A stretch of 64,000 nucleotides of DNA from Rouxiella badensis (GCF_002093665.1 NZ_MRWE01000022.1:19115-83114); one strand, 5' to 3'. Counted from the stretch's first letter, positions 19,084 to 31,000 are shown. The notes: a model not told the origin generated them from the letters alone. Program-made: numbers and translations.

Positions 19084-19902
19084 ATGTCGTCAGAAGAACT
19101 GGAACTAGTCTGGAATAGCATTAAATCAGAAGCGCGTGCGCTGGCTGAGTGTGAACCTATGCTGGCAAGCTTTTTCCATGCGACATTACTCAAACACGAG
19201 AATCTTGGCAGCGCGCTGAGTTACATTCTGGCCAACAAGCTCGGTAGCCCAATCATGCCGGCTATCGCTATCCGTGAAGTGGTTGAAGAAGCCTACCGCA
19301 ACGACGAGCAGATGACCCTGTCCGCTGCCCGCGATATCCTCGCCGTACACTCGCGTGACGCGGCCGTAGACAAGTATTCAACCCCGTTGCTGTACCTGAA
19401 AGGCTTCCATGCATTGCAGGCCTACCGCATTGGTAACTGGCTGTGGAAACAGGACCGCCAGGCGCTGGCAATTTACTTCCAGAATCAGATCTCCGTGACT
19501 TTCGGCGTAGACATCCACCCTGCGGCACGCATCGGCTGCGGTATCATGCTCGACCACGCAACCGGTATCGTCATTGGTGAAACCGCCGTAGTGGAAAATG
19601 ACGTATCTATCCTGCAATCGGTTACGCTGGGCGGTACCGGCAAGACGGTTGGCGATCGCCATCCTAAAATTCGCGAAGGGGTGATGATTGGCGCGGGGGC
19701 AAAAATTCTCGGCAATATCGAGGTCGGTGCCGGTGCCAAGATTGGCGCTAACTCGGTCGTATTGCAGTCAGTTCCGGCGCACGTTACCGCTGCAGGCGTT
19801 CCGGCCAGAATCGTGGGTCGTCCAGAGAGCGAAAAGCCTTCGATGGATATGAACCAATACTTCAACGGGACTCAAGGTTTCGAGTTCGGCGACGGTATCT
19901 GA
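19084..19902 (+). CDS. cysE: Serine O-acetyltransferase
   Basis: A 272-residue hexapeptide-repeat acetyltransferase that starts cysteine synthesis by making O-acetylserine; feedback-inhibited by cysteine. Three ATGs stand in tandem; the third (19084) is best placed, 6 nt after TAAGGA, and matches the E. coli N-terminus. The N-terminal helical domain is followed by the left-handed beta-helix (about residues 140-240) with MLDHATGIVIGETAV and GGTGK motifs. The C-terminal tail ending DGI, which binds cysteine synthase, is intact. Confidence 0.96.
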   Translation: MSSEELELVWNSIKSEARALAECEPMLASFFHATLLKHENLGSALSYILANKLGSPIMPAIAIREVVEEAYRNDEQMTLSAARDILAVHSRDAAVDKYSTPLLYLKGFHALQAYRIGNWLWKQDRQALAIYFQNQISVTFGVDIHPAARIGCGIMLDHATGIVIGETAVVENDVSILQSVTLGGTGKTVGDRHPKIREGVMIGAGAKILGNIEVGAGAKIGANSVVLQSVPAHVTAAGVPARIVGRPESEKPSMDMNQYFNGTQGFEFGDGI

Positions 19903-19956
19903 TACGATTTCAACGGCATGCGTTCGCGTGCCGTCTCAACACCGTTCACAAGCGGA

Positions 19957-20445
19957 TCAGGCGTCTTTAGGCAGTTCTTTGATGACCGCGCCCGGATACC
20001 CTAGCTGACGCCACGCCTCATACACCACCACTGAAACCGCATTCGACAGGTTCATACTGCGACTGTCCGGCTGCATCGGAATTCGGATTTTTTGCTGCGG
20101 CGGAAGACTATCCAGAATCGTCGCCGGCAGGCCACGGCTTTCGGGGCCAAACAGCAGATAGTCATTGTCCTGATAAGATACGGCGCTGTGCGCTGGCGTA
20201 CCTTTGGTTGTCAGGGCGAACAGTCGGCCGGGATTTTCGCTGGCGAGAAAAGCCTCATAGTTATCATGATGCTTGATGTCGGTGAATTCGTGATAGTCCA
20301 GACCGGCGCGACGAAGACGCTTGTCGTCCCAGGCAAAGCCCATGGGTTTAATCAGGTGTAACTGACAGCCGGTGTTGGCACAGAGCCTAATGATGTTGCC
20401 GGTGTTAGGTGGGATTTCTGGTTCAAATAAAACGATATTAAGCAT
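19957..20445 (-). CDS. trmL: tRNA (cytidine/uridine-2'-O-)-methyltransferase TrmL
   Basis: A 162-residue SPOUT-class enzyme that methylates the ribose at position 34 of tRNA-Leu isoacceptors. Knot motifs are present: [20 protein letters not shown] near the N-terminus, [10 protein letters not shown], and [15 protein letters not shown] near the C-terminus with the SAM-binding turn. Convergent with cysE across 54 bp. No anomalies. Confidence 0.94.
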   Translation of the reverse strand: MLNIVLFEPEIPPNTGNIIRLCANTGCQLHLIKPMGFAWDDKRLRRAGLDYHEFTDIKHHDNYEAFLASENPGRLFALTTKGTPAHSAVSYQDNDYLLFGPESRGLPATILDSLPPQQKIRIPMQPDSRSMNLSNAVSVVVYEAWRQLGYPGAVIKELPKDA

Positions 20446-20492
20446 GCGAACTGCGCCCCTCTGTCTCTTGAGGGACGCAGAATAGCAGAATC

Positions 20493-21863
20493 TTAGCGTT
20501 GCTGCAGCGGCAGCCAGATAATCAGACGTAGACCTCCCAGTGGGCTGTCTTCGGCTCTTACCCAGCCACGGTGCTGCTGAACCGCCGTTTCGACGATGGC
20601 GAGGCCGAGCCCTGTTCCGCCAGATTCACGGTCACGGGCTTCGTCGGTACGGTAGAAAGGACGGAAAATCTGTTCGCGATCCTCCTCACTCACGCCCGGA
20701 CCGTCGTCATCGACCATAATCGTGATCCCATCACCGTCGGCAGTAAAGTTTACCGCGATGTGATGGTGCGAATAGCGCAGCGCGTTGCGCACGATATTCT
20801 CCAACGCACTGTCGAGTGCATTAGGATTCCCTACCAGTTTCCACGGGCCCGGAGGGGCGGTAACTTCGAGGGTTTTGCCTACCTGCTCGGCTTCGAACTG
20901 AGCGTTATCGATAACATCGGCCCACAGCTCGTTGGCCTTTAGGAGTTCGCGGGTCAGCTCATTTTTGTGCTGGCTGCGCGACAGCACCAGCAGGTCGTTA
21001 ATCATACCGTCCAGACGCTGGGCCTCCATCTCGATACGCTGCAACTCTTTGCCTTCGCCGTGGCGGCGACGCATCAGGGCCGTGGCAAGCTGCAAGCGCG
21101 TCAGCGGCGTGCGCAGCTCGTGGGAAATGTCGGAAATCAGCCGCTGCTGCGCCGTCACCATCCTCTCTAGTGCACTCACCATCTGGTTAAAGCTGGCGCC
21201 GGTGGCGAGAAACTCCTGCGGACCTGCCTCAAGTTCAGGGTGCTGCTTGAGGTTGCCGCGCGCTACGTCGTCCGCCGCGTTTTTCAGTTTACGTGCGGGC
21301 TTGGCGAGGCTCCAGGCCAACCAAAGCAGAAGAGGGGAACTTATTAACATGGTGACTATCAGCAGCAGCAGCGGCCGGTCAAACATCAGGTTGATGAAGT
21401 CGGACTGCGCACTGCCCGCAGGACGAATCAGATAAAGCTGGTAGTTGTCTTCCCCGTCGCGTACGGCGAACGGCCCAACCATCTCGACGCGGCCATATTT
21501 CTTTTTCTTCGGCCTGTCCGAGTTGTCGGACTGGCCGATAAAGTTACGTACGATCTGCATTTCATTACGCTGTGCGCCGATCACCCGACCTTCACTGGTG
21601 ACCAGCAACAGGCGTTGACCCGGTGGTGCCCATTTATCGATGGCGCGAAAAAGCCTGCGCCACCACATCAGGTCGTTGGCCGGATCGCCTGCAAGTTCCG
21701 CTTCGACGTGTTGTTCAATCATCAGCCCCTGACGCTGCTCACTGTCGAGCAGCGGGGTCAGTTGACGTGAGTCGAGCTTCGGAACCATCAAAACCAACAT
21801 AAGAACCAGCGCGAGCGTGAACCAGAAAATGGCAAAAATACGCGCGGTAAGGCTGTTGATCAT
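20493..21863 (-). CDS. cpxA: Envelope-stress sensor histidine kinase CpxA
   Basis: A 456-residue inner-membrane kinase. TM1 is at about residues 7-28 and TM2 at about 164-185, enclosing the periplasmic sensor. HAMP then leads to the H-box [11 protein letters not shown] with the autophosphorylated His248, followed by the N box and the G boxes ([15 protein letters not shown]). It phosphorylates CpxR when envelope proteins misfold. Its ATG overlaps the cpxR stop by 4 nt, giving coupling in cpxR-cpxA. Confidence 0.96.
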   Translation of the reverse strand: MINSLTARIFAIFWFTLALVLMLVLMVPKLDSRQLTPLLDSEQRQGLMIEQHVEAELAGDPANDLMWWRRLFRAIDKWAPPGQRLLLVTSEGRVIGAQRNEMQIVRNFIGQSDNSDRPKKKKYGRVEMVGPFAVRDGEDNYQLYLIRPAGSAQSDFINLMFDRPLLLLIVTMLISSPLLLWLAWSLAKPARKLKNAADDVARGNLKQHPELEAGPQEFLATGASFNQMVSALERMVTAQQRLISDISHELRTPLTRLQLATALMRRRHGEGKELQRIEMEAQRLDGMINDLLVLSRSQHKNELTRELLKANELWADVIDNAQFEAEQVGKTLEVTAPPGPWKLVGNPNALDSALENIVRNALRYSHHHIAVNFTADGDGITIMVDDDGPGVSEEDREQIFRPFYRTDEARDRESGGTGLGLAIVETAVQQHRGWVRAEDSPLGGLRLIIWLPLQQR

Positions 21864-22561
21864 GTAGCGGATACCATCAGATAGCCGCGTCCACGCAGGG
21901 TTTTAAACCACGGATGACCGTCCTGACGGTCTGGCAGTTTGCGGCGCAGGTTGGAAATGTGCATGTCAATGGCGCGGTCAAAAGGCGTGAGGCGTTTGCC
22001 CAGCACTTCTTGGCTGAGATGTTCGCGTGAGACCACCTGACCCAGATGTTTGGCCAGCAGGTACAGCAGGGTAAACTCGGTGCCGGTGAGGTCGAGTGGC
22101 TGCCCGCCGAAGCTGGCTTCCTGACGGCCCGGATTGAGCTGCAATCCGTCGACTTCGAGCGTTGGGGAGCTATTGGTTTCGCCCGCCTGCTGTTGTTCGC
22201 TCCAGTTGGAACGGCGCAGCATGGCGCGTATGCGTGCAACCAGCTCGCGATCGTTAAACGGCTTAGGCAAGTAGTCGTCTGCGCCTAGTTCAAGGCCCAG
22301 CACCTTATCCAGCTCGCTTCCGCGCGCTGTCAGCATAATAACCGGCGTCTGATGGCGCTGGCGCAATTCTTTCAAGGTTTCGATGCCGTTTTTCTTCGGC
22401 ATCATGACGTCCAGCAGCAGCAAGCCGATGCTGCTGTCCAGTTTTTCGAGCGCCTGTTCGCCATCGTAGGCGACCACAACGCTAAATCCTTCAATCTCGA
22501 GCAGCTCTTTCAAAAGAGAAGTCAGTTCACGGTCATCATCAACTAACAAAATTTTATTCAT
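21860..22561 (-). CDS. cpxR: Envelope-stress response regulator CpxR
   Basis: A 233-residue OmpR-family regulator. The receiver domain has Asp51 in LLLLDVMMPKK with acidic residues VDDD near the start; the winged-helix DNA-binding domain occupies about residues 135-230. The start was set at 22561 from homology with a GAGGT site upstream; seven further upstream codons are unlikely to be used. A CpxR box lies in the shared spacer with cpxP, consistent with autoregulation. Confidence 0.96.
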   Translation of the reverse strand: MNKILLVDDDRELTSLLKELLEIEGFSVVVAYDGEQALEKLDSSIGLLLLDVMMPKKNGIETLKELRQRHQTPVIMLTARGSELDKVLGLELGADDYLPKPFNDRELVARIRAMLRRSNWSEQQQAGETNSSPTLEVDGLQLNPGRQEASFGGQPLDLTGTEFTLLYLLAKHLGQVVSREHLSQEVLGKRLTPFDRAIDMHISNLRRKLPDRQDGHPWFKTLRGRGYLMVSAT

Positions 22562-22613
22562 TGTGTTTACCTCTAGACGCAAAATACGTCATCAATTGCC
22601 GCTATTCCATGAC

Positions 22614-22628
22614 TTTACGTAGTTTTAC
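22614..22628 (-). promoter_or_regulatory. CpxR-binding box between cpxR and cpxP
   Basis: Read on the minus strand the site is GTAAA-N5-GTAAA, an exact match to the CpxR tandem consensus. It lies about 85 bp upstream of cpxP and about 50 bp from the cpxR start, so it can serve both divergent genes. Confidence 0.82.
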
Positions 22629-22711
22629 AAGCACTGACGCTAGTTTGCAGCTCCAGGGTTAGACTGCTTTTCAATCATTCGCGTGAAGCGAAAAAATATT
22701 AGGAGTTCGTG

Positions 22712-23203
22712 ATGTGTAAGGTAGCTGCAATGATTATGGCCTCAATGCTGACACTTAGTTCAAGTGTTGCGTTGGCAGAAAGCGCTAAATCTATGCCTGC
22801 AGATACTTTAGCTCATGATGGCAATATGTTGGATAGGCGTAATACGATGTTCGATGGAATTAATTTAACCGAACAGCAACGCCAACAAATGCGTGATCTG
22901 ATGCATCAGGCACGAAAAGACTCACCGCAGATTAACTTAAAGCAAATGGAAACCATGCACGAGCTGGTGACCGCACGCAGTTTCGATCAGGCAGCCGTCC
23001 GAGCACAGGCTGAGAAAATAGCGCAGGAACAGGTAGACCGCCAGGTTGAAATGGCGCGTATTCGTAACCTGATGTTTAACCTGCTAACGCCCGCACAGAA
23101 AGAAGTATTAAATCAGAAACACGAGCAGCGTATGGAGCAACTCGCCGCGCAGGTGTCTGGCGTACAACCGACTTCACCCCTGAAGACAATGAGTACCGAG
23201 TAA
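22712..23203 (+). CDS. cpxP: Periplasmic Cpx inhibitor/adaptor CpxP
   Basis: A 163-residue periplasmic protein that dampens CpxA and brings misfolded pilins to DegP. A signal peptide (about residues 1-23, ending VALA) is followed by the Spy/CpxP fold with its two LTxxQ repeats: LTEQQRQQ and LTPAQKEV. The ATG at 22712 sits 6 nt after AGGAG; a GTG one codon earlier is possible. The mRNA 3' end carries a CpxQ-type sRNA. Confidence 0.92.
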   Translation: MCKVAAMIMASMLTLSSSVALAESAKSMPADTLAHDGNMLDRRNTMFDGINLTEQQRQQMRDLMHQARKDSPQINLKQMETMHELVTARSFDQAAVRAQAEKIAQEQVDRQVEMARIRNLMFNLLTPAQKEVLNQKHEQRMEQLAAQVSGVQPTSPLKTMSTE

Positions 23204-23240
23204 ACGCCCGCCAGGGCGAGTAGTCAGAGTAAATAGCATC

Positions 23241-23299
23241 TTTTCCTTGCCATAGACACCATCCCTGTCTTTCCCCGCCTTTTGGCGGGGCTTTTTTTT
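23241..23299 (+). ncRNA. cpxQ: CpxQ small RNA from the cpxP 3' UTR
   Basis: Starting 37 nt after the cpxP stop, the sequence TTTTCCTTGCCATAGACACC continues with ATCCCTGTCTTTC and ends in a GC stem with T8. This matches, from memory, the body of E. coli and Salmonella CpxQ, an Hfq-binding RNA released from cpxP mRNA by RNase E that represses envelope-protein mRNAs. Only the terminator stem differs. The reading is direct; the function is transferred. Confidence 0.85.
23273..23299 (+). terminator. Rho-independent terminator of cpxP/CpxQ
   Basis: Seven-base-pair GC stem (23273-23279 with 23284-23290), TTTT loop, followed by C and T8. It forms the 3' end of CpxQ. Confidence 0.92.
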
Positions 23300-23672
23300 G
23301 TCCAGAGATAACCTCTGGTTGGGAATAAATGTTGCGTATTTGTTGCATTATCAGTCAGATGTATTGATGAACAATGCTATCCTTAAGATATAGGGTTCAA
23401 TGCTCAATAAAACGCGGTCTTTCTCAGATTACGACAATTTCCATCTAAGGTTTGTCACGAGAGGGCTGTATAATCAGAAGCTGTGAGTAAATTGCGTTGA
23501 ACAAAACGGAATTGCGATCTCAGGTGACCTGAATCAATTTCGTTTAAGCATTTTGTTATATGATTTGAGTATCCAGGCTTATAGCCCGATTTTTCGCCCT
23601 GATAGGGCCGGTTTTGCGGCGGGTATGCTCAAGAATTCTTAAGAAATTGCATCTAAAAGTTCAGAGGTAGTC
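23300..23672 (+). promoter_or_regulatory. pfkA upstream region; no gene (fieF absent)
   Basis: A 373-bp spacer. A TATAAT hexamer at 23469-23474 is a -10 candidate without a convincing -35. A TGAATCAATTTC sequence near 23530 partly resembles a Cra operator half-arrangement. A GC hairpin-like repeat CCCTGATAGGGCC is near 23598-23612. No coding potential; E. coli carries fieF between cpxP and pfkA, and nothing of it remains here. Confidence 0.55.
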
Positions 23673-24635
23673 ATGATCAAAAAAATCGGTGTACTGACAA
23701 GTGGTGGCGACGCCCCCGGCATGAATGCGGCGATACGCGGCGTTGTTCGCGCAGCGCTCACTGAAGGCCTGGAGGTTTTCGGTGTTTACGACGGCTACCT
23801 CGGACTTTATGAAGATCGCATGGAGCAGCTTGACCGCTACAGCGTATCGGATGTGATCAATCGCGGCGGCACCTTCCTGGGTTCTGCGCGCTTCCCTGAA
23901 TTTCGTGATGAAGCCGTACGCGGCAAAGCCATCGAGAACATGAAAAAGCGCGGTATTGATGCGCTGGTTGTTATTGGCGGTGACGGCTCCTACATGGGGG
24001 CAAAACGTCTGACCGAAATGGGTTTCCCCTGTATCGGTTTGCCAGGCACTATCGATAATGACGTCGCGGGCACCGACTACACTATCGGTTATTTCACCGC
24101 GCTTGAAACCGTGGTTGAGGCCATTGACCGCCTGCGCGATACCTCATCTTCTCACCAGCGTATTTCCATTGTCGAAGTCATGGGGCGTTACTGCGGTGAT
24201 CTGACCCTGTCTGCGGCCATCGCCGGTGGCTGTGAGTTCATCGTCATTCCTGAAGTCGAATTTAACCGCGACGATCTGGTTGAAGAGATCCGTGCCGGTA
24301 TCGCCAAAGGCAAGAAACACGCCATTGTCGCCATCACTGAACACATCTGCGACATCGCTGATTTGGCGCGCCACATCGAAACCGAAACCAAACGCGAAAC
24401 GCGCGCAACTGTGCTGGGCCACATTCAGCGCGGTGGTGCACCTTGCGCCTACGACCGCATTCTGGCATCTCGCATGGGTGCCTATTCCATCGAGCTTCTG
24501 TTGCAGGGCTACGGTGGGCGCTGCGTCGGCGTACAAAACGAGAAGCTGGTTCATCATGACATCATCGATGCTATCGAGAACATGAAACGTCCGTTCAAAA
24601 CCGAGATGTGGGAAACGGCGAAAAAACTCTACTAA
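23673..24635 (+). CDS. pfkA: ATP-dependent 6-phosphofructokinase I
   Basis: A 320-residue tetrameric enzyme committing fructose 6-phosphate to glycolysis. ATP-binding [10 protein letters not shown] is near residues 11-20, [12 protein letters not shown] is the glycine-rich loop, and [15 protein letters not shown] carries the catalytic aspartate. [11 protein letters not shown] and the C-terminal effector-site residues are normal. Length equals E. coli PfkA. Ribosome-binding GAGG precedes the ATG. Confidence 0.97.
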   Translation: MIKKIGVLTSGGDAPGMNAAIRGVVRAALTEGLEVFGVYDGYLGLYEDRMEQLDRYSVSDVINRGGTFLGSARFPEFRDEAVRGKAIENMKKRGIDALVVIGGDGSYMGAKRLTEMGFPCIGLPGTIDNDVAGTDYTIGYFTALETVVEAIDRLRDTSSSHQRISIVEVMGRYCGDLTLSAAIAGGCEFIVIPEVEFNRDDLVEEIRAGIAKGKKHAIVAITEHICDIADLARHIETETKRETRATVLGHIQRGGAPCAYDRILASRMGAYSIELLLQGYGGRCVGVQNEKLVHHDIIDAIENMKRPFKTEMWETAKKLY

Positions 24636-24654
24636 TCGCCTCGCCACTCGATTA

Positions 24655-24680
24655 AAGCCTTCATTGTGAAGGCTTTTTTT
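24655..24680 (+). terminator. Terminator after pfkA
   Basis: Nine-base-pair stem (24655-24663 with 24667-24675), 3-nt loop, then a T run to 24680. Confidence 0.9.
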
Positions 24681-24817
24681 ATGCCCATGGCTTTATATTT
24701 CCAAATGGAATAGCAAGAAAGTTTTTATTCTTTAATACATCCGTCTTTCTCTGGCAGGCTTTATCACTCTGATTCAATGAATCTATCCACATAAAAAATA
24801 TTTGCTGGGAGAAGCGC

Positions 24818-25807
24818 ATGCGTAAATTGGGAGTAGGGTTGGCACTACTGTTGGTGACCGCCGGAGCAATGGCCAAAGATATTCAGATTCTGAACGTGTC
24901 CTATGACCCAACGCGTGAGCTTTATCAGGATTACAACAAAGCCTTCAGCAAATATTGGTTGGCTAAAACCGGCGACAACGTGACCGTACGCCAGTCCCAC
25001 GGCGGTTCAGGCTCACAGGCGACGTCGGTTATTAATGGCATCGATGCCGACGTAGTCACGCTGGCGCTGCAGTCCGACGTTGATGCTATCGCCGATCGTG
25101 GTCGTATCGCTAAAAACTGGGAAACTCGCCTGCCGGATAATTCTGCGCCTTACACCTCAACCATCGTGTTTTTGGTTCGCAAGGGTAATCCTAAGGGCAT
25201 CCACGACTGGAATGATTTGATTAAACCGGGCGTGTCGGTCATTACTCCTAACCCGAAAACATCGGGTGGCGCTCGCTGGAACTACCTGGCGGCCTGGGGT
25301 TACGCACTGCATCACAATAACAACGACAAAGCCAAGGCGACCGATTTCCTGCGCGCTCTGTTTAAAAACGTTGAAGTTCAAGATTCCGGCGCACGCGGTG
25401 CGACCAATACTTTCGTCGAACGTGGGATCGGTGATGTACTGATTTCATGGGAAAACGATGCGATTCTGGCAGACCAGAAACTGGGGAAAGGCAAGTTCGA
25501 GGTTATCTATCCGAGCGAATCTATTCTGGCTGAACCGAGCGTTTCTGTGGTGGATAAAGTGGTCGATAAACGCGGAACTCGCGACGTCGCCGACGCCTAT
25601 CTGAAATATCTCTATTCCCCGGAAGGGCAGACTATCGCCGCACAGAACTACTATCGTCCGCGCGATCCTGAGGTTGCCAAGAAGTTTGCCTCTCAGTTCC
25701 CAGCTATCAAGCTGTATACCGTCGAGCAGGTTGCCGGTGGCTGGACCAACGCACAGAAAGAACAGTTTGCTAACGGTGGCATCTACGACCAGGTTAACAA
25801 GCGCTGA
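24818..25807 (+). CDS. sbp: Periplasmic sulfate-binding protein
   Basis: A 329-residue substrate-binding protein for the sulfate/thiosulfate ABC importer (CysUWA, encoded elsewhere). The signal peptide ends at AMA after 19 residues. The mature part begins KDIQILNVSYDPTRELYQ, the family signature, with SHGGSGSQA and SGGARWNYLAAWGYA motifs of the anion-binding site. Length is as in E. coli. A GGGAG site lies before the ATG. CysB control is expected but no site was identified in the 137-bp spacer. Confidence 0.95.
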   Translation: MRKLGVGLALLLVTAGAMAKDIQILNVSYDPTRELYQDYNKAFSKYWLAKTGDNVTVRQSHGGSGSQATSVINGIDADVVTLALQSDVDAIADRGRIAKNWETRLPDNSAPYTSTIVFLVRKGNPKGIHDWNDLIKPGVSVITPNPKTSGGARWNYLAAWGYALHHNNNDKAKATDFLRALFKNVEVQDSGARGATNTFVERGIGDVLISWENDAILADQKLGKGKFEVIYPSESILAEPSVSVVDKVVDKRGTRDVADAYLKYLYSPEGQTIAAQNYYRPRDPEVAKKFASQFPAIKLYTVEQVAGGWTNAQKEQFANGGIYDQVNKR

Positions 25808-25823
25808 TTGTCAGGCTGACAAT

Positions 25824-25851
25824 AAAAAACCCCGCAGTGCGGGGTTTTTTT
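25824..25851. terminator. Bidirectional terminator between sbp and tpiA
   Basis: Eight-base-pair stem (25828-25835 with 25839-25846) flanked by an A run on the left and a T run on the right, so it can end both sbp and the converging tpiA transcript. Confidence 0.9.
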
Positions 25852-25891
25852 ATGCCTCAAACGGACCTCGACGTTAATCGAGATGCGGCAA

Positions 25892-26740
<849 letters not shown>

Positions 26741-26798
26741 TCAATTACAAAGGCTTTGCTTTTCGTCAAATACGCAGGGTATTAACATTTATAAATGA

Positions 26799-27401
26799 CT
26801 AGTTAGCCAACGCTAGTTTGACCGGTTCAACCGCGAGGGTCAGCCCTTTCTCTCCGTTGTCTGAAATTACGTAGCGCACCGCGCCGACCTGTTGCTGGTA
26901 GAACGCCATCCCCTTGCCTTTATCAATCAGGCTGTTCACTTTTGCAACGCTCTGATCGACCGACAGGGTCGGGTCAAATTCGCGGATAACGTTCGCCATA
27001 TAGCTGATTGCCGTGGCATGTGCGGCCTTGGCGTCGGGGCCCTGAATCGGCATGTAGGTTATCTGCATACTTTTGATTTTACCGGTGCCTTTCTCGAGCG
27101 CAGTCGAGGCATACAGGTCCTCGTTAATCTTGCTGGCTGCACGCGTTAGCAGGGCATTCTCGGGTTGGTCAGCGATGGCGCGAAACTCACCGATTGGCTG
27201 CGTCGGATTAGCGATATTATATTTCTCGCGAAAACTCACCAGCGTCATTTCAAACGTCGGCGCGCCCGGCATCAGATAAGGCGCTTTAGGTTGTTCTTCG
27301 GCGGCCTGATGATCGGGGGGCGGATCGGCAAAAGCCACCCCGCCACCGAGAGTCAGCATCAGCAGAGCTGACGCCAGGCGCAGGGGGAGGGTTCTTTTCA
27401 T
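26799..27401 (-). CDS. yiiQ: DUF1454 periplasmic protein YiiQ
   Basis: A 200-residue protein with a clear signal peptide (about residues 1-25, ending AFA) and no membrane segment afterwards. It matches the conserved enterobacterial YiiQ/DUF1454 family, always near tpiA and fpr. Function unknown. The mature region is alpha/beta with a proline-rich start. It lies between tpiA and fpr, 26 bp after fpr, probably on the fpr transcript. Confidence 0.85.
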   Translation of the reverse strand: MKRTLPLRLASALLMLTLGGGVAFADPPPDHQAAEEQPKAPYLMPGAPTFEMTLVSFREKYNIANPTQPIGEFRAIADQPENALLTRAASKINEDLYASTALEKGTGKIKSMQITYMPIQGPDAKAAHATAISYMANVIREFDPTLSVDQSVAKVNSLIDKGKGMAFYQQQVGAVRYVISDNGEKGLTLAVEPVKLALAN

Positions 27402-27427
27402 AACTGTGTTCTTTTATTTTGCATAGT

Positions 27428-28174
27428 TTACCAGTAGTGCTCGCTGGTCATATGGCCCGGTTTTCTGCGCAAGTGCTTGCGCATCTCACGTGTGTCTTTG
27501 AGAACCTGCTGCGTGTCGCGAACCATCTGCGGGTTGCCGCACAGCATAATATGGCTGTCGTTGGCGTCCATCTTCAGACCCACGGCGGCCTCAAGCGTAC
27601 CGTCTTCAATCAGCGCAGGAACACGGCCTGTTAGCGAGCCTGGGGTTTCTTCGCGGCTGACGACCGTCTGAATGTGCAGCTTGCCGTCATAACGTTGTTG
27701 CAGCTGCTGCATGAGCGGCAGATAGCTTAAATCGCGCGAGAAGCGTGCGGCGTGGACCAGCACGATATTTTTGAAACGTTCTAACCCTTTTCCTTCCTGA
27801 AGGATAGCCAGATATGGGCCAATGGCCGTACCGGTTGCCAGCATCCACAGGGTGTCGCACTCGGGGATTTCATCAATGACGAAAAAGCCCTGCGACTCTT
27901 TAGTTATCATGATTTCAGCGCCAGGCTGCATTTCGTGAATGCGTGGGCTGAGTTTGCCTTCCGGGACATTGACCAGATAAAACTCGAGATTCGGGTTGCT
28001 CGGCGCGTTCACAAAAGAGTAGGCGCGCGTCACGCGTTCACCGTCTATTTCCAGCGAGAGTTTGGCGTACTGCCCGGCGGTAAAGTCATTGATAGGCGCA
28101 TTAACGACGATGCTGAACAGACTGTCCGTCCAGTGCTCCACTCTTGTTACTTTACCCGTTACCCATTCTGCCAT
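27428..28174 (-). CDS. fpr: Ferredoxin/flavodoxin-NADP+ reductase
   Basis: A 248-residue FAD enzyme passing electrons between NADPH and flavodoxin or ferredoxin; SoxRS-controlled in E. coli. The start at 28174 (MAEWVTGKV) follows GGAGAG and gives the exact E. coli length. FAD-binding RAYSFVNAPS and NADPH-binding GTAIGPYLAIL are present, with the C-terminal LRRKPGHMTSEHYW, typical of the bacterial subclass with a terminal tryptophan. Confidence 0.96.
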   Translation of the reverse strand: MAEWVTGKVTRVEHWTDSLFSIVVNAPINDFTAGQYAKLSLEIDGERVTRAYSFVNAPSNPNLEFYLVNVPEGKLSPRIHEMQPGAEIMITKESQGFFVIDEIPECDTLWMLATGTAIGPYLAILQEGKGLERFKNIVLVHAARFSRDLSYLPLMQQLQQRYDGKLHIQTVVSREETPGSLTGRVPALIEDGTLEAAVGLKMDANDSHIMLCGNPQMVRDTQQVLKDTREMRKHLRRKPGHMTSEHYW

Positions 28175-28291
28175 CGACTCTCTCTCCACTTGGTAGGATT
28201 GAAATTACCGGCTGATCTTATTCCATATTTTGCAGAAGGATTATCGATTAAATGTTATCAGGCCGTGGCGACAACGACCTGATAAGGGCTA

Positions 28292-29302
28292 TCAGAGGAT
28301 GAATTCGTGCAGTGCCGGGTCTTTACGGTCCAGAGAATGCGTCGAGCGAATACGGCGCACAGTGCGCGATTTACCGCGGATAACCAAGGTCTCGGTGGTC
28401 GCCAGATTACCCTGACGGCTGATGCCAGCGAGCAGGTCGCCCTGGGTAATACCGGTGGCAGAAAAAATGACGTTATCGTTGCGAGCCATGTCGCCAAGCA
28501 GCAGGACTTTACCCTCCTCGATGCCCATTTGCTGGCAGCGAGACAGCTCGTTTTCGCCCAGACGACGGTTCTCCGGCGTGTCGCCTTTAACGCGATGCCT
28601 CGCCAGCAGGCGGCCCTGCATATCGCCGTCCAGCGCACGGATCACCGCCGCTGAAATCACCCCTTCCGGTGCGCCGCCGATGCCGTACATTACGTCGACC
28701 TCGCTCTCTGGCAGGCAGGTCAGGATAGTGGCCGCTACGTCGCCGTCCGGGAAGGCAAATACGCGCACGCCAAGCGTGTGCAGCTCGCGGATAATCTCGT
28801 CGTGGCGTGGTTTGGCCAGAATGGAAACCGTCAGCTCGGTCAGTGGTTTATTAAGCGCTACAGCAATGTTGCGCAGGTTGTCGGCCAGCGGCAGGTCGAG
28901 ATCAATGCATCCTCTTGCAGCGGGTCCGACGACCAGCTTTTCCATGTACATATCAGGTGCATTCAGAAACGAGCCTTTGTCACCAACCGCCAGTACGGCC
29001 ACCGCATTTCCCTGACCCATGGCGGTCATACGCGTGCCTTCAATCGGATCGACGGCGATATCGACGGCATCCCCGTTGCCTGTTCCTACTTTTTCTCCGA
29101 TATACAGCATCGGCGCTTCATCAATCTCGCCTTCACCGATCACAATTTCACCGGCAATGTCCAGCGTATTCAGCGTGATGCGCATGGCCTGCACGGCGGC
29201 GTTGTCAGCAAGATTTTTGTCGCCACGCCCCAGCCATTTGTAACCGGCAAGTGCAGCAGCTTCTGTCACGCGGGAGAACTCGATAGCTAATTCACGTTTC
29301 AT
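28292..29302 (-). CDS. glpX: Fructose-1,6-bisphosphatase class II
   Basis: A 336-residue lithium-sensitive, Mn-dependent phosphatase of gluconeogenesis. Metal-binding GEGEIDEAPM and DPIEGTR motifs are near residues 57-90; GIGGAPEGV lies further on. It is downstream of glpK on the same strand, but a terminator hairpin lies between them, so it may also have its own promoter. Confidence 0.95.
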   Translation of the reverse strand: MKRELAIEFSRVTEAAALAGYKWLGRGDKNLADNAAVQAMRITLNTLDIAGEIVIGEGEIDEAPMLYIGEKVGTGNGDAVDIAVDPIEGTRMTAMGQGNAVAVLAVGDKGSFLNAPDMYMEKLVVGPAARGCIDLDLPLADNLRNIAVALNKPLTELTVSILAKPRHDEIIRELHTLGVRVFAFPDGDVAATILTCLPESEVDVMYGIGGAPEGVISAAVIRALDGDMQGRLLARHRVKGDTPENRRLGENELSRCQQMGIEEGKVLLLGDMARNDNVIFSATGITQGDLLAGISRQGNLATTETLVIRGKSRTVRRIRSTHSLDRKDPALHEFIL

Positions 29303-29388
29303 GGATAAATCCGTTTTAAGAAAAATGAGGGCGGTGAGCAGAGGCTCATCTCAGGCCACAAAGTCTATCATAGCGGGGAGGCAGAAAA

Positions 29389-29415
29389 GAAAAACTCCCC
29401 GGATGGGGAGTTTTT
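29389..29415 (-). terminator. Terminator between glpK and glpX
   Basis: Nine-base-pair stem (29392-29400 with 29405-29413) with a 4-nt loop. On the minus strand it is followed by TTTTTCTTTT, so it would end or attenuate glpFK transcription before glpX. The other strand also has a T run. Confidence 0.82.
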
Positions 29416-29438
29416 TAGAAACGGAAAGCGGTGAGTAT

Positions 29439-30962
<1,524 letters not shown>

Positions 30963-31000
30963 TTATGTCCTGCAAAGTGGGCTATAAACAGTTTAACCTA

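Noticed and set aside
23525..23545. Cra operator before pfkA
   Set aside because: TGAATCAATTTC misses important positions of the palindrome; kept only as a remark.
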